Shown piece after piece: positions 35,587-43,961 of a stretch of 64,000 nt of DNA. Under the pieces are notes generated by a model. The model was given only the letters and a program-made list of their open reading frames with translations. It was not told the DNA's origin and ran no database searches. Within the stretch, counting starts at the first letter, position 1; every line of letters starts with the position of its first letter. Source of the DNA: Candidatus Rokuibacteriota bacterium (GTDB lineage: Bacteria > Methylomirabilota > Methylomirabilia > Rokubacteriales > CSP1-6); assembly GCA_003220225.1 (NCBI GenBank), contig QHRU01000068.1:1-64000 (forward strand). The letters run 5' to 3'. Position numbers and translations under genes: made by a program.

Positions 35587-36348
35587 ATGAAGATACGAGT
35601 GCTCGGCGCCTATGGAGCCGAAGGACTCGGTCAGCGTCCCACGTCCTTCCTCGTCAACGACCGAATCCTGATCGACGCGGGCACGGTTGGTGGTGCGCTG
35701 ACCATGCCCGAGCAGACCCACATCGAGCACGCGCTCATCACGCACTCCCACCTCGATCACGTCGCCGGCCTCGCCTTCCTCACCGAGACGCTCGCGTTCT
35801 CGGAGACGCGCGTGCCGCTGACGGTGGCGAGCCTCGAGCCCGTGGTGAACGCGCTGCGGGCGAGCGTCTTCAACAACGTGACGTGGCCGGACTTCGCGCA
35901 GATTCCTCCGGACGCGCCGGTGATGAAGTACCGGACGCTGGTGGAGGACGCCGAGCAGCGCGTGGGCGACGCGTGGGTGACGCCGGTGCCGGTGAACCAC
36001 ACGGTGCCGACGACGGGCTTCATCGTCCACGACGGCGGCACCGGGTTCATCTTCTCCGGCGACACGGGCCCCACGGAGGCGTTGTGGAAGGCGGCCCGCG
36101 GCCTGCGCGGCCTGCGCGCGGCTTTCGTGGAGTGCGCGTTCCCGAACCGGATGGCGAAGCTGGCGGAGGTGGCGCGGCACATGACGCCCGACCTGCTCCG
36201 CCGCGAGCTCGACAAGCTGCCGCCCGACCTTCCCGTCTGGATCTATCACATCAAGCCGCAGTTCTACGACGAGATCGTCGACGAGCTGTCGCGCGTCGAC
36301 GCCGGTCACATCATCGTCCTCGAGCAGGACAAGACCTACACGCTGTAG
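35587..36348 (+). CDS. Class II cAMP phosphodiesterase-like MBL-fold hydrolase
   Basis: A 253-residue metallo-beta-lactamase-fold enzyme. The metal motif is THSHLDHVAGL (HxHxDH); further ligands lie in VPVNHTVPT, FIFSGDTGP and IYHIKPQF. The N-terminal KIRVLGAYGAEG and the absence of other domains fit the class II (PDE1/CpdP) cyclic-nucleotide phosphodiesterases. It would hydrolyse cAMP to AMP. It is transcribed away from the adenylate cyclase gene through a shared 31-bp region, so each promoter must lie partly inside the other gene's start region; this supports a make-and-break pair. Confidence 0.85.
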   Translation: MKIRVLGAYGAEGLGQRPTSFLVNDRILIDAGTVGGALTMPEQTHIEHALITHSHLDHVAGLAFLTETLAFSETRVPLTVASLEPVVNALRASVFNNVTWPDFAQIPPDAPVMKYRTLVEDAEQRVGDAWVTPVPVNHTVPTTGFIVHDGGTGFIFSGDTGPTEALWKAARGLRGLRAAFVECAFPNRMAKLAEVARHMTPDLLRRELDKLPPDLPVWIYHIKPQFYDEIVDELSRVDAGHIIVLEQDKTYTL

Positions 36349-37446
36349 TCAGGCGCGCGACGCGTCGGGCACCAGCACCACCGTCTCGCTCGACAGCTCG
36401 ACGCGCACGCGCTCGCCGAGGCGGAAGATGCGTCCCTCGTGCTGCGACGGCAGCTCCACGCGCACCGGCGTCACCGCGCCGATGTCGACCTCGTAGAGCT
36501 GGCGCGCCCCCTCGAACACGCGCAGGCTGACCGTGCCCGGCAGGCCGGGCCCACGGCCCATGGCGGCGTCGGTCATCGACAGCAGCTCCGGCCGCAGCAC
36601 GAGGAGTCCGCGGCCGCCCTCGCGATACTCGCCCACGCCCGCCACCGGCACGCGGTGGCCCGCCTCCGTCTCGACCACCACGCCGAGGTCGCGCACCTCG
36701 ACGACGCGCACGGGCAGGAAGTTGGCGGGACCGAGCGCCTCGGCCACCACGCGCGTGCGCGGGTGCTGGTACACCTCCGACGGCTCGCCCAGCTGCGCCA
36801 CCTGGCCGTCGGACAGCACGGCGAGCCGGTCGGACAGCGCCAGCGCGTCGGCGGCGTCGCGCGTGGCGTGGATCGTCGTGACCGCGAGGTCGCGATGCAG
36901 CTTGGCCAGCTCGATCCGCAGCGTCTTGCGCGTCAACGGATCGAGATGGGCAAGCGGCTCGTCCAGCAGCAGCACGCGCGGCTCCGGAGCGAGCGCGCGC
37001 GCCAGCGCCAGCCGGCGCCGCTGCTCGAGCGTGAGCTCGGGCGGGCGGCCGTCGGGCACGTCGGCGAGCCCGAGGCGCGTGAGGACGGTCTCCACGCGCC
37101 GCTGGACGTCGCCGGCGCTCAGGCGCTGCTGCTCGAGCCCGAACGCGATGTGCTCGCGCACGCTCATGTGCCGCCAGAGCGCGCCCTCCTGGAAGACGTA
37201 GCCGATCGAGCGCGCGGCGGGGGCGAGGCCGCCGAGGTCCTGCCCGTCCACCACCACGCGGCCGGCGGTGGGGGTCATGAAGCCCGCGACGGCGCGCAGG
37301 ACGTCGGTCTTGCCGGAGTGCGGCGGGCCGAGGAACGTGAAGAACTCGCCGTAACGGACGTGGACGCTGATGCCCCCGAGCCCCGGCGGCACGCCGCCGC
37401 GCGTGGCCAGCGCGTCGAGCCGGATGTCGACGAGCGGCCGGCTCAT
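36349..37446 (-). CDS. ABC transporter ATPase-like protein with altered signature and switch residues
   Basis: A 365-residue protein with the PotA/MalK layout: an ATPase domain (1-235) plus a C-terminal TOBE/OB part. Walker A is intact (GPPHSGKT), as are the Q-loop (FQEGALW) and Walker B with its Glu (VLLLDEPLAHLD). But the signature motif LSGGQ is replaced by LTLEQ (PPELTLEQRRRLALARAL), and the H-loop histidine (normally THDQ) is Arg (HATRDAADAL). The protein may bind but poorly hydrolyse ATP. No permease gene is near; the start overlaps the stop of an MFS gene (ATGA). Confidence 0.8.
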   Translation of the reverse strand: MSRPLVDIRLDALATRGGVPPGLGGISVHVRYGEFFTFLGPPHSGKTDVLRAVAGFMTPTAGRVVVDGQDLGGLAPAARSIGYVFQEGALWRHMSVREHIAFGLEQQRLSAGDVQRRVETVLTRLGLADVPDGRPPELTLEQRRRLALARALAPEPRVLLLDEPLAHLDPLTRKTLRIELAKLHRDLAVTTIHATRDAADALALSDRLAVLSDGQVAQLGEPSEVYQHPRTRVVAEALGPANFLPVRVVEVRDLGVVVETEAGHRVPVAGVGEYREGGRGLLVLRPELLSMTDAAMGRGPGLPGTVSLRVFEGARQLYEVDIGAVTPVRVELPSQHEGRIFRLGERVRVELSSETVVLVPDASRA

Positions 37447-38597
37447 GCGCGCCGCGGGCTCGCGCCGCGCGCGAGCGGCACGCAGGCGAGCCCGATGAGC
37501 GCCAGCGACGCGTAGAGCACGCCCGGCAGGGACCAGGCCAGCAGCGTGGTGGCAAGCACCGGTCCCACGAAGGCGGCGCCGATCCGCGCGGAGTTCACCA
37601 CGCCGATCGCCACGCCGCCCGCCGACTGCGCGATCCGCGCCACGGCGAGCGGGAACACCGGCGCGATGCACGCGACTTGCAGGAAGCGCAGCGCGCCGTA
37701 GACCCACACGCTCCGCACCGCCGCCAGCGCGACGACGAAGATCGACGAGAGCACGAGGAGCCCTGGGATCAGCCGCCGCTCGGGCACGAGCTCGGCCAGC
37801 CGCGCCGCGAGCACCGAGCCGAGGGCGGCGGCGACGGCCGAAGCGAAGATCACGAGGCCGCCGACCTCTAACGTGCGGTCGTCGGCGACCCCGAGGTCGG
37901 AGAGCACCCGCGGCAGGATCGAGGTGAGGAAGAAGATCTGCGTCGAGCCGCCGAGCACGATGCCGGCCACCGCGAAGACGTCACGCCAGTTCGGCCGCGC
38001 CGCGCTCGGCCCCGGCGCCGCGCCGTCCTTCTGATCGGGCACGCCCCAGCGGACGAGCGCGCCGCAGCCGAAGAGGATCACGGCGCCGAGCACGAACGAC
38101 GCGCGAAAGCCGAGCCGCGCGGCGGCGATGGCGCCGACGAGCGGGCCGATCACCTGCCCGATCGTCATGCCCGACTGGATCGCCGCCACCTGACGGCGCA
38201 CGTCGCGCGGATCGTCGGAGCGGCCGGCGCTGACGAAGGCGAACGTGGAGGCGGCGCCGGTGATGCCGAGCACGATGCGGCACAGGAACAGCTCGATCAG
38301 CGTGCGCGCGGCGGCCGTGCCGAGGAAGGCGAGACCCTGGGTCACCTGGACCATCGCGTAGAGCGTCTTGGGGTTGCCGCGCTCGGCCCAGCGGCCCCAG
38401 AGCGGCGCCGTGACCACCGTGGCGAGCGGCGTGATGCCCATGATCCAGCCCGTCCACGTGAGCGTGCCCGCGGCGTCCGACGTCGAGATGCGCTGGATGT
38501 GGAACGGCAGGCTGATGTAGACGAACGACCACGAGAACGAGCCGAAGAACATGGCGAGCGGCAGGATCTGCCGCTCGTCAAATCGCGCCGAGCTCAC
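37443..38597 (-). CDS. MFS transporter
   Basis: About 384 residues with 12 hydrophobic segments. The loop 2-3 motif APLWGRWAERGNPK and the repeat-2 partner AARLAELVPERR are MFS signatures, and RIVLGITGAAST fits helix 4. Multidrug/sugar-efflux-like MFS proteins are the nearest type, but the substrate cannot be named. I place the start at the GTG at 38597 (VSSARFDERQ); a TTG at 38618 is an alternative. The ABC ATPase-like gene follows with a four-base overlap, an odd pairing since MFS carriers do not use ATPases. Confidence 0.82.
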   Translation of the reverse strand: MSSARFDERQILPLAMFFGSFSWSFVYISLPFHIQRISTSDAAGTLTWTGWIMGITPLATVVTAPLWGRWAERGNPKTLYAMVQVTQGLAFLGTAAARTLIELFLCRIVLGITGAASTFAFVSAGRSDDPRDVRRQVAAIQSGMTIGQVIGPLVGAIAAARLGFRASFVLGAVILFGCGALVRWGVPDQKDGAAPGPSAARPNWRDVFAVAGIVLGGSTQIFFLTSILPRVLSDLGVADDRTLEVGGLVIFASAVAAALGSVLAARLAELVPERRLIPGLLVLSSIFVVALAAVRSVWVYGALRFLQVACIAPVFPLAVARIAQSAGGVAIGVVNSARIGAAFVGPVLATTLLAWSLPGVLYASLALIGLACVPLARGASPRRA

Positions 38598-38792
38598 CGC
38601 ACCACAGTACCACCACAATGTTGGCCGGTTGACGTCGGACGTGACGCACCGTCGGACGATCGACGCGCGCCCGGCGCCGCCTCACGCAATTTCGCGCTAT
38701 GACGGCGCGGCACTCCGCTTGCTCGCACCGCCCGTAGCGATTTTGACATCGGACCGAATCGTTCTCCTCATCTCGACGGGAGCCACCGAAGC

Positions 38793-39059
38793 ATGGACGC
38801 GCCCTACCATCTGATCGGCCAGTTCCTGAGAGAACATCCGGACTTCTTCTGCGTCGACTGTCTCGCCGCCGCCATCAAGGCGCCGCCGGGCCAGGTCAGC
38901 ATGGCCACCCAGCGACTGCTGGCGGGCGAGGCGGCGTTCGCCTCGCGTCTGGACGTCTGCTCGCGCTGCGCGCGCCGACCGCTTGGCACCGACAATGCGA
39001 CTGTGATCTGTCCCTACTTCTTCTGTCCGGGGCACGTCTCCCAGCCGCCGGCGTGGTGA
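38793..39059 (+). CDS. Small cysteine-rich protein, possible zinc-ribbon/winged-helix
   Basis: Eighty-eight residues of unknown function. The N-terminal two-thirds look like a helix-turn-helix (IGQFLREHPDFFCVDCLAAAIKAPPGQVSMATQRLLAG). It carries paired cysteines FCVDC and VCSRC, plus two in ICPYFFCPGH, which together could bind one or two zinc ions. The ATG follows a GGGAG at about 12 bases. It is isolated between the MFS gene and the receiver/zinc-tail regulator gene on the other strand. Its regulator-like size and the signalling genes next to it suggest a transcription or signalling role, but that is inference. Confidence 0.6.
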   Translation: MDAPYHLIGQFLREHPDFFCVDCLAAAIKAPPGQVSMATQRLLAGEAAFASRLDVCSRCARRPLGTDNATVICPYFFCPGHVSQPPAW

Positions 39060-39347
39060 TTCTGCGCGCAGCTGCGGCACCACTGAACCGTTGTCACGCA
39101 CCTTGGGCACGGCCTCGGTTTGTTCAGACGGTCTTCCTCGAAGGCGCGGCATGGTTGGCGCCCTTGCGAGTACGGACTGATCGGGTTGGGCATGGGGTCT
39201 CCTCGAAGACTGCCGTGAGCGCGTCAAAGTCGCCTGCGAAGTAGGCGAAGGAGCGCAGTCTCAGTCATCATCGCGCGGGAGCCACCCGGTGGCGCCATTG
39301 GACCTTCGTCCAACGTCAAGGCTGCTGAGACCGAGCGAGACAAACCG

Positions 39348-39905
39348 TCAGCGCGGCTGAACGATGACCCGTTGCTTACGCCGCTGCAGCCAGCATTCGG
39401 GGTGAAAGAGCGCGCGCTTGTATCCGACGGCCCGGGCGAGATCGGGTATGACCTGATCGCAGGCGGCGCAGGGTTGCCCCGGGCCATCGAACGGCGTCGA
39501 CGTCCGTCGCTCGTTGCGAAACGGCACGACGACGCCGGGGCAGGACCCCTGGCTCGCGGCGGCCACCGCGCGAGCGAGGTCGTCGGCCTCGACGGGTTTC
39601 CTGAGATAGTCGAACGCGCCGGCCTTCAACGCCACCCGCCGGGCCGGGCCGTCGCCCGAGTCACCCAGCATGACGACCGCGATCGACGTGTCCAGCTCGT
39701 GCAGCTGACGCATCACCTCGAGCCCGGTGCGGTCACAGAGCTCGACGTCGAGGATGACGACGTCCGGCCGGCTGAGGGACGCCAGCATCAAGCCGTCGCC
39801 GCCGTGCAGCGCCAGCTCGACGGTGTACCCGAGGCCGGCGAGCCCATCGTGAAGCGACTGAGCCAGTGCCGCATCGCTCTCGACGATCAGGATCGCGCCG
39901 CTCAT
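39348..39905 (-). CDS. Response regulator with C-terminal cysteine/histidine (zinc-like) tail
   Basis: Residues 1-118 form a receiver domain: ILIVESDAAL, phospho-Asp in VVILDVELCDRTG, and the conserved Lys-Pro in YLRKPVEADDL. The switch Thr position is replaced (VVMLGDS). A tail of about 65 residues has no DNA-binding fold; instead it holds CAACDQVIP and ALFHPECWLQ, a CxxC...HxxC pattern that could bind zinc, and a basic end (RRKQRVIVQPR). The cyclic output is unknown. It lies 158 bp downstream of a second receiver gene on the same strand. Confidence 0.75.
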   Translation of the reverse strand: MSGAILIVESDAALAQSLHDGLAGLGYTVELALHGGDGLMLASLSRPDVVILDVELCDRTGLEVMRQLHELDTSIAVVMLGDSGDGPARRVALKAGAFDYLRKPVEADDLARAVAAASQGSCPGVVVPFRNERRTSTPFDGPGQPCAACDQVIPDLARAVGYKRALFHPECWLQRRKQRVIVQPR

Positions 39906-40063
39906 GAGGACCCCCTGTTGCGCGACGTAAAGAGCAATGACGGTGCCGAACGGGGTGGCTACGTAAACGCGCGATTGTTCGGGCGACGGCCCCGGCGTCG
40001 TGAGGCCGGCGATGCGAAGTTCATCCGACGATGTGGCACACCCCGGTCAGGAAAAGGCCGCTC

Positions 40064-40456
40064 TCAGCGTCGTGAGTGGGACCGGCGCAGGCTCGCAGCA
40101 ATGAGGTGATCGAGATACCTGAGATCGAACGGCTTCGGCACATAGCCGAAGGCTCCGTTCTGAATCGCCTCGACGGTCACCGGCAGCTCTGCGTTTCCCG
40201 TCACCATGATGACCGCGATAGACGAGTCGATTTTCACGATCGCTTTCAGGGCTTCGACGCCGTTCATGCGCGGCATGTTGACATCCAGGAGCACGACGTC
40301 CGGACGCCGCTGCGAGATGGCGATGAGCGCATCGACCCCATCCGTCGCTGTCTCGACGTCGAACTTGGACGCGAGAAAGTACGCCAGGAGCATATCGAGG
40401 AGGTCAGGCTCGTCGTCAACAATCAGGATGCGGGTGGCGGTCGGCGGCGTGTTCAT
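40064..40456 (-). CDS. Single-domain response regulator
   Basis: A 130-residue CheY-like receiver with the full set: DDE in ILIVDDEPD, phospho-Asp in VVLLDVNMPRMNG, Thr in VIMVTGNAE and Lys in YVPKPFDLRYL. A short basic tail (RRSHSRR) follows. No output domain. The start overlaps the stop of the GAF-protein gene (ATGA), so they form one operon. It probably passes a phosphate to or from a kinase located elsewhere. Confidence 0.9.
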   Translation of the reverse strand: MNTPPTATRILIVDDEPDLLDMLLAYFLASKFDVETATDGVDALIAISQRRPDVVLLDVNMPRMNGVEALKAIVKIDSSIAVIMVTGNAELPVTVEAIQNGAFGYVPKPFDLRYLDHLIAASLRRSHSRR

Positions 40457-40953
40457 GCTTGACGGTACGCCGTTCGTAGCGGCTCCGATTCGGGGGAGAG
40501 GAGCTCGAGGACGGCCACTTCGGCGTCACGCGAAAATGTCACGATCTCGCCGGATTCGTCCGTCGCGTTGATGAGCTGTAACACCCCATCAATCGGACAC
40601 TGAAGAGGCACGACCAGCATCGACGTCGTCCGGAAGCCGGTCGTGCGGTCGATACGCGGATTGAAGGAATATGGTTTGTCGAGCGGAATCGCGTAGGCGT
40701 CAGAGATGTTCAACGTGGTTCGCTTGACCGCGACATACGCGGCGATGCTGCGTTCGGTCCACGGCAGGGGCGTTCGTGTCAGTAGCTCGGCAGAGCCCGC
40801 GTGCCCGACCGTCCGGGCGAGCTCGTCATTTTGCGTCACGAGGAATCGGAGGCCATCAGCTTCTTGCTGATAGACGGTGCCGGCCTGGGCCCGTGTGCAG
40901 CGGCGGGCGGCGCTCAGCAGGTTGAGAAGGGTTGCAAGGGTCTCTACGTTCAT
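40453..40953 (-). CDS. GAF-domain sensor protein
   Basis: A 166-residue protein that is almost one GAF domain: it opens with a helix (ETLATLLNLLSAARRCTRAQAGTVYQ) and continues with the ISDAYAIP, RIDRTTGFRTTSMLVVPL and GVLQLINATDESG segments seen in cyclic-nucleotide-type GAF domains. No kinase or cyclase domain follows. I chose the ATG at 40953; the open frame further upstream does not look coding. It is coupled to the single-domain receiver. Given the adenylate cyclase at 33.7-35.6 kb, cAMP binding is a reasonable guess but not shown. Confidence 0.8.
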   Translation of the reverse strand: MNVETLATLLNLLSAARRCTRAQAGTVYQQEADGLRFLVTQNDELARTVGHAGSAELLTRTPLPWTERSIAAYVAVKRTTLNISDAYAIPLDKPYSFNPRIDRTTGFRTTSMLVVPLQCPIDGVLQLINATDESGEIVTFSRDAEVAVLELLSPESEPLRTAYRQA

Positions 40954-41220
40954 GAGCCCCCAAGGGGGTTGCCGCCGGCCGACAGGGTGCTCGGGGACCT
41001 TGGCCGATAAGGCGATCCGGGTATTCGGGCAGCAACGGCGGTGCCACGCGGCTGACCTCACTTCGAGGGCGCTAAACATCCGTCGCAAAAGCCGCCGTGC
41101 GCTTCCCCTGTCACGCCTGGCGGACAATCCTCACTCAGGCAGGCAGGTCGATCTCGGCAAGGAATCGATCAGCGGCGACTCAGGCCGATCAGGCCCGCCA
41201 GGGGTACACTCGCTCCGGCG

Positions 41221-41634
41221 ATGACGAGGGTCACCCCCCTGGCCTTCAGTTCCCGGTGGGCGCGCTACACGAGCGCCGTGGCCATCGTCGTCATCGTCGT
41301 GGGGATCAGAGCCTACGTGATTCCGGGCTGGAGCCTCTCACACCCGTATTTGCTCTTCTACCCCGCCATCATGCTTGCCGGCTGGCTCGGCGGCTTCGGG
41401 CCGGGTGTGTTGGCCACCATCCTGGCTGCCCTCTCGCTGGCGTTCCTCTGGCTGCCGCCGCTCTACTCTCTCCGCATCCAGCGCGTCGAGGACGCCAGCG
41501 GCTTGATGGTGTTCGTGGCCATCGGGTTCGCGATCAGCTTCCTCAACGAGGCACGCTTGCAGGCCGAGCGCCGCGCCGAGGCGGCGGAGGCGGAGATGCG
41601 GCGCGGGGAGGAGCGGCGCACGCGGCCCCCGTAG
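41221..41634 (+). CDS. DUF4118 membrane segment protein (isolated sensor module)
   Basis: A 137-residue protein: three or four hydrophobic helices (SAVAIVVIVVGIRAYVIPGW, LLFYPAIMLAGWLGGF, VLATILAALSLAFLWL, LMVFVAIGFAISFLN) match the DUF4118 region that precedes kinase domains in KdpD-type and other sensor kinases. A charged coiled coil (EARLQAERRAEAAEAEMRR) follows, where a PAS or HisKA domain would begin, and then the frame stops. It is either a truncated kinase or a genuine small membrane protein. Nothing kinase-like follows in any frame. Confidence 0.7.
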   Translation: MTRVTPLAFSSRWARYTSAVAIVVIVVGIRAYVIPGWSLSHPYLLFYPAIMLAGWLGGFGPGVLATILAALSLAFLWLPPLYSLRIQRVEDASGLMVFVAIGFAISFLNEARLQAERRAEAAEAEMRRGEERRTRPP

Positions 41635-41639
41635 CGGCC

Positions 41640-41936
41640 TCAGTTCACGTTAACTTCCACGTCCATGGTCGTCAGCCATTCGAGCACCAGCTGCCATGAG
41701 CGGGGATCGTGTCTTCGCCAGCGGATGATCGCTTCTGCTGGGATTGCCACGACGCGAAGGGGTCGCCAGCGAACAGCCTCCACCAGGTTCGCGAGATCTG
41801 TTGGGCCGCCCCGGAGTTGGTGGATGAGGTTCTCCGTGGGCTCGTCTATCGTCACGAGCTGAGGACCCGTGAAGGAACGAATCACGACATCTGCGGACAC
41901 TGGATTCGCGTAAGCGTAAGCAGATTCCGTCGCCAT
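41640..41936 (-). CDS. Hypothetical protein
   Basis: A possible 98-residue soluble protein, convergent with the DUF4118 gene (5 bp between stops). No domain recognised. The sequence has a plausible alternating fold (VVIRSFTGPQLVTIDEP, RPLRVVAIPAEAI, WQLVLEWLTTMDVEVNV), and the bases here are less GC-rich than the surroundings. The start may be this ATG or a GTG further upstream. Kept because both its composition and amino-acid content look coding, with low confidence. Confidence 0.4.
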   Translation of the reverse strand: MATESAYAYANPVSADVVIRSFTGPQLVTIDEPTENLIHQLRGGPTDLANLVEAVRWRPLRVVAIPAEAIIRWRRHDPRSWQLVLEWLTTMDVEVNVN

Positions 41937-42268
41937 AGCCCTCGTGCCTCCCACGGTCGTAGGGGCAAGCCGCGTGCCGAAGGTCGCTGCTTCGGGATTT
42001 CAGAGCGGGTTCAGTCACTTACACGCCAGGCCACGCCGTCGTTTGGCAACTTCCTGTCCTCCCGGGCTGGTGGAAAAGCGTCCGCCGCGGTCAACGTGCT
42101 GGGCTTTCAAGAGGGGCGTGAGTTCGCCGCCAACGCTGAGGCCGTGCGCGTGCAAACTCTTGCGCGCCGCCGCTTGCGGACGGCGGCGCGCCCTGGGAGA
42201 CTCGTCGCCGCTGAGGCGAGCGTGAAAATCGGACGGCGAGGATCTTGACACCAAGGAGGACCACGCAC
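41937..42268. other. Intergenic region with a strong hairpin
   Basis: About 330 bp without a supported gene, between a minus-strand hypothetical gene and the esterase. It contains one strong palindrome at 42162-42191, GCGCGCCGCCG / CGGCGGCGCGC with an eight-base loop and no T-run. The clear ribosome-binding site AAGGAGGA at 42252-42259 serves the esterase ATG. Open frames here are short and not family-like. Confidence 0.5.
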
Positions 42269-43192
42269 ATGAGGTTCAGCCGGCTTGGACCACTCGTAGT
42301 CGCGGCACTGGTCCTCTGCGGCCTGAGCGCCACCGCGAGCGCTCAGAGCCGGGTGGACACCAATGTGGTGTATGGGATGTACTCGGGCGCGGCGTTGTTG
42401 CTGGACGTCCACTATCCGGCGCGGCCGAATGGCTTCGGCATCATCTTCATCCCCGGCAGCGGCTGGTCCGCGCCGCTGGGTTACGCGGCGGCGCCGCTGA
42501 AGGAATCCAACCAGGTCGAGATGTACGTGCCGTCGCTCACCCAGGCGGGATACACCGTCTTCGCTATCACCCATCGCGCCACTCCGACATTCCGCTATCC
42601 CGCGCCTCTCGAAGACGCGCAGCGCTCCGTGCGCTTCATCAGACACAATGCCGCGAAGTATGGAATCAATCCCGCGCGCATCGGCGGCGCCGGAGGCTCA
42701 TCGGGTGGCCATCTGGTGAGCATGCTGGGGACCATCGGCGGACCGGGGGACGCGAGCGATACCGATCCCGTCAACCGTGAAAGCGCCAGGCTCCAGTGCA
42801 TCGTGGCGCGAGCGGCCCCGCTCGATCTCCTGCGGATGAGCCCCAGCATCGCCAAGGAAGCCGTCGCGCTGCTCCTGGGCGTGAGGGTGATCGAGGCCAC
42901 GCCGAAGACCTCGGTAGAGTACAAGACCGCGTGGGCCGCGTCGCCGATCAACCACGTATCTCCGGAGGCGGCGCCGTCTCTGCTCATTCACGGCGACGTG
43001 GACCAGACCGTTCCGTTCCACCAGTCCGAGATGATGGAAGCCGCCCTGAAGAAAGCAGGCGTGCCGGTGAAGCTGCTGCGCATCGCGGGCGGAGACCATG
43101 GTCCGACGTTTCCGGGCGCGACGAATCCTCCCGACTACAAGGCGGAGATGGTGAAGTGGTTCGACACCTATCTCCGCAAGGCTGGACCTTAG
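42269..43192 (+). CDS. Secreted alpha/beta-hydrolase (esterase/carboxylesterase)
   Basis: A 307-residue hydrolase with an N-terminal signal peptide (LGPLVVAALVLCGLSATASAQS, cut after AQS). The nucleophile Ser sits in GAGGSSGGHLVS, the acid in LLIHGDVDQTVPF and the His in AGGDHGPTFPG. The early IIFIPGSGW segment is the oxyanion region. Such proteins act on small esters outside the cytoplasm. The ATG has an excellent AAGGAGGA nine bases upstream, which rules out the longer open frame from 42245. It has no operon partner. Confidence 0.88.
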   Translation: MRFSRLGPLVVAALVLCGLSATASAQSRVDTNVVYGMYSGAALLLDVHYPARPNGFGIIFIPGSGWSAPLGYAAAPLKESNQVEMYVPSLTQAGYTVFAITHRATPTFRYPAPLEDAQRSVRFIRHNAAKYGINPARIGGAGGSSGGHLVSMLGTIGGPGDASDTDPVNRESARLQCIVARAAPLDLLRMSPSIAKEAVALLLGVRVIEATPKTSVEYKTAWAASPINHVSPEAAPSLLIHGDVDQTVPFHQSEMMEAALKKAGVPVKLLRIAGGDHGPTFPGATNPPDYKAEMVKWFDTYLRKAGP

Positions 43193-43300
43193 TCGCCAGC
43201 TACGTGCTTATCGCGGGCGGCAGGAGGCAGAAGCCCTGGCTCTCGAGCGGCTGCGGGATCCGGTGCTCAGGCGGATTCAGCCCGCGCCGCGGCGGCTGAG

Positions 43301-43462
43301 TTATTGTCCCCGGTACCGGCACAGACCGCTGTACCACATGCCGCCGGCGTACGCGCATCGCTCTTCGTCGGAAGGCAGTGAGCCCGGCTGCGCCAGCCTC
43401 GCGCAGCCGGCGAGCATCGAGAGCCCGCACAGCAGGGCCAGTACCGTCGCGGCGATCCTCAC
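43301..43462 (-). CDS. Small lipoprotein
   Basis: Fifty-three residues from a GTG at 43462: a hydrophobic signal (VRIAATVLALLCGLS) leads to the lipobox MLAGC, followed by a mature part of about 35 residues with the motif DEERCAYAGGMWYSGLCRYRG, where two cysteines may form a disulfide. Similar tiny lipoproteins with a C-x2-AGGxW-x3-C core occur in many proteobacteria; function unknown. A longer open frame upstream is not signal-like, which favours this start. Confidence 0.65.
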   Translation of the reverse strand: MRIAATVLALLCGLSMLAGCARLAQPGSLPSDEERCAYAGGMWYSGLCRYRGQ

Positions 43463-43574
43463 GGTCCGCTGTCCGCGATAATCAGACTCGATCGGCAGGG
43501 CTTGCCTCGGCCACAGGAGGCCACAGATGCGGCGGTGGGCGACACCCATTTGCGCGGACGTCTCAGCTCTGGCA

Positions 43575-43961
43575 TCAATGGAGGTACTCCGCAAACCGCG
43601 TCACGAGGTCGGTGAATTCTGAGAGAAAGAAGTACGGCGCCATCACCTGCAACGTGAAGTAACGCTTGTCGAAGGCCTGTGGCACCGCGGCGGCTCCGAG
43701 ATATTTGCCGGTGCGCAGTTCCATGTTTCCCACCACGCCACCGCGCTGCGGTCCGATGGTTTCGCGAGCGTGCTGCCATTCGCCGGTCTTGAGTGGCTCG
43801 TGAACCATGAAGCGGCGCGTACGCGCTTCGAAGTGAATCGTGGTTTCTGCGTAAAGGCGCTCGAGAGGACGAACCTCATCAGAGCCACGTGCGTGACCAA
43901 CGCGGGCGACCGGCACGAACATCGTCGCCGCCATCCCCGCAATGAAAGCGCGGCGATCCAT
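43575..43961 (-). CDS. Small exported protein with Tat-like signal, unknown function
   Basis: A 128-residue protein opening DRRAFIAGMAATMFVPVARVGHA, a signal that looks twin-arginine-like. The mature part includes IHFEARTRRFMVHEPLKTGEW and ends in ...TDLVTRFAEYLH. No family recognised. Its start ATG overlaps the stop of the DUF534 substrate-binding-protein remnant (TGATGG). The MDRRAFI start also resembles that of intact DUF534 proteins, so the signal region itself could derive from a duplicated neighbour. Confidence 0.55.
   Translation of the reverse strand: MDRRAFIAGMAATMFVPVARVGHARGSDEVRPLERLYAETTIHFEARTRRFMVHEPLKTGEWQHARETIGPQRGGVVGNMELRTGKYLGAAAVPQAFDKRYFTLQVMAPYFFLSEFTDLVTRFAEYLH

Noticed and set aside
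36349-37446. Ordinary PotA-type ATPase of a polyamine importer
   Set aside because: Signature and switch residues are altered and no permease or binding-protein gene is adjacent; the intact example in this window is at 50237-51343.
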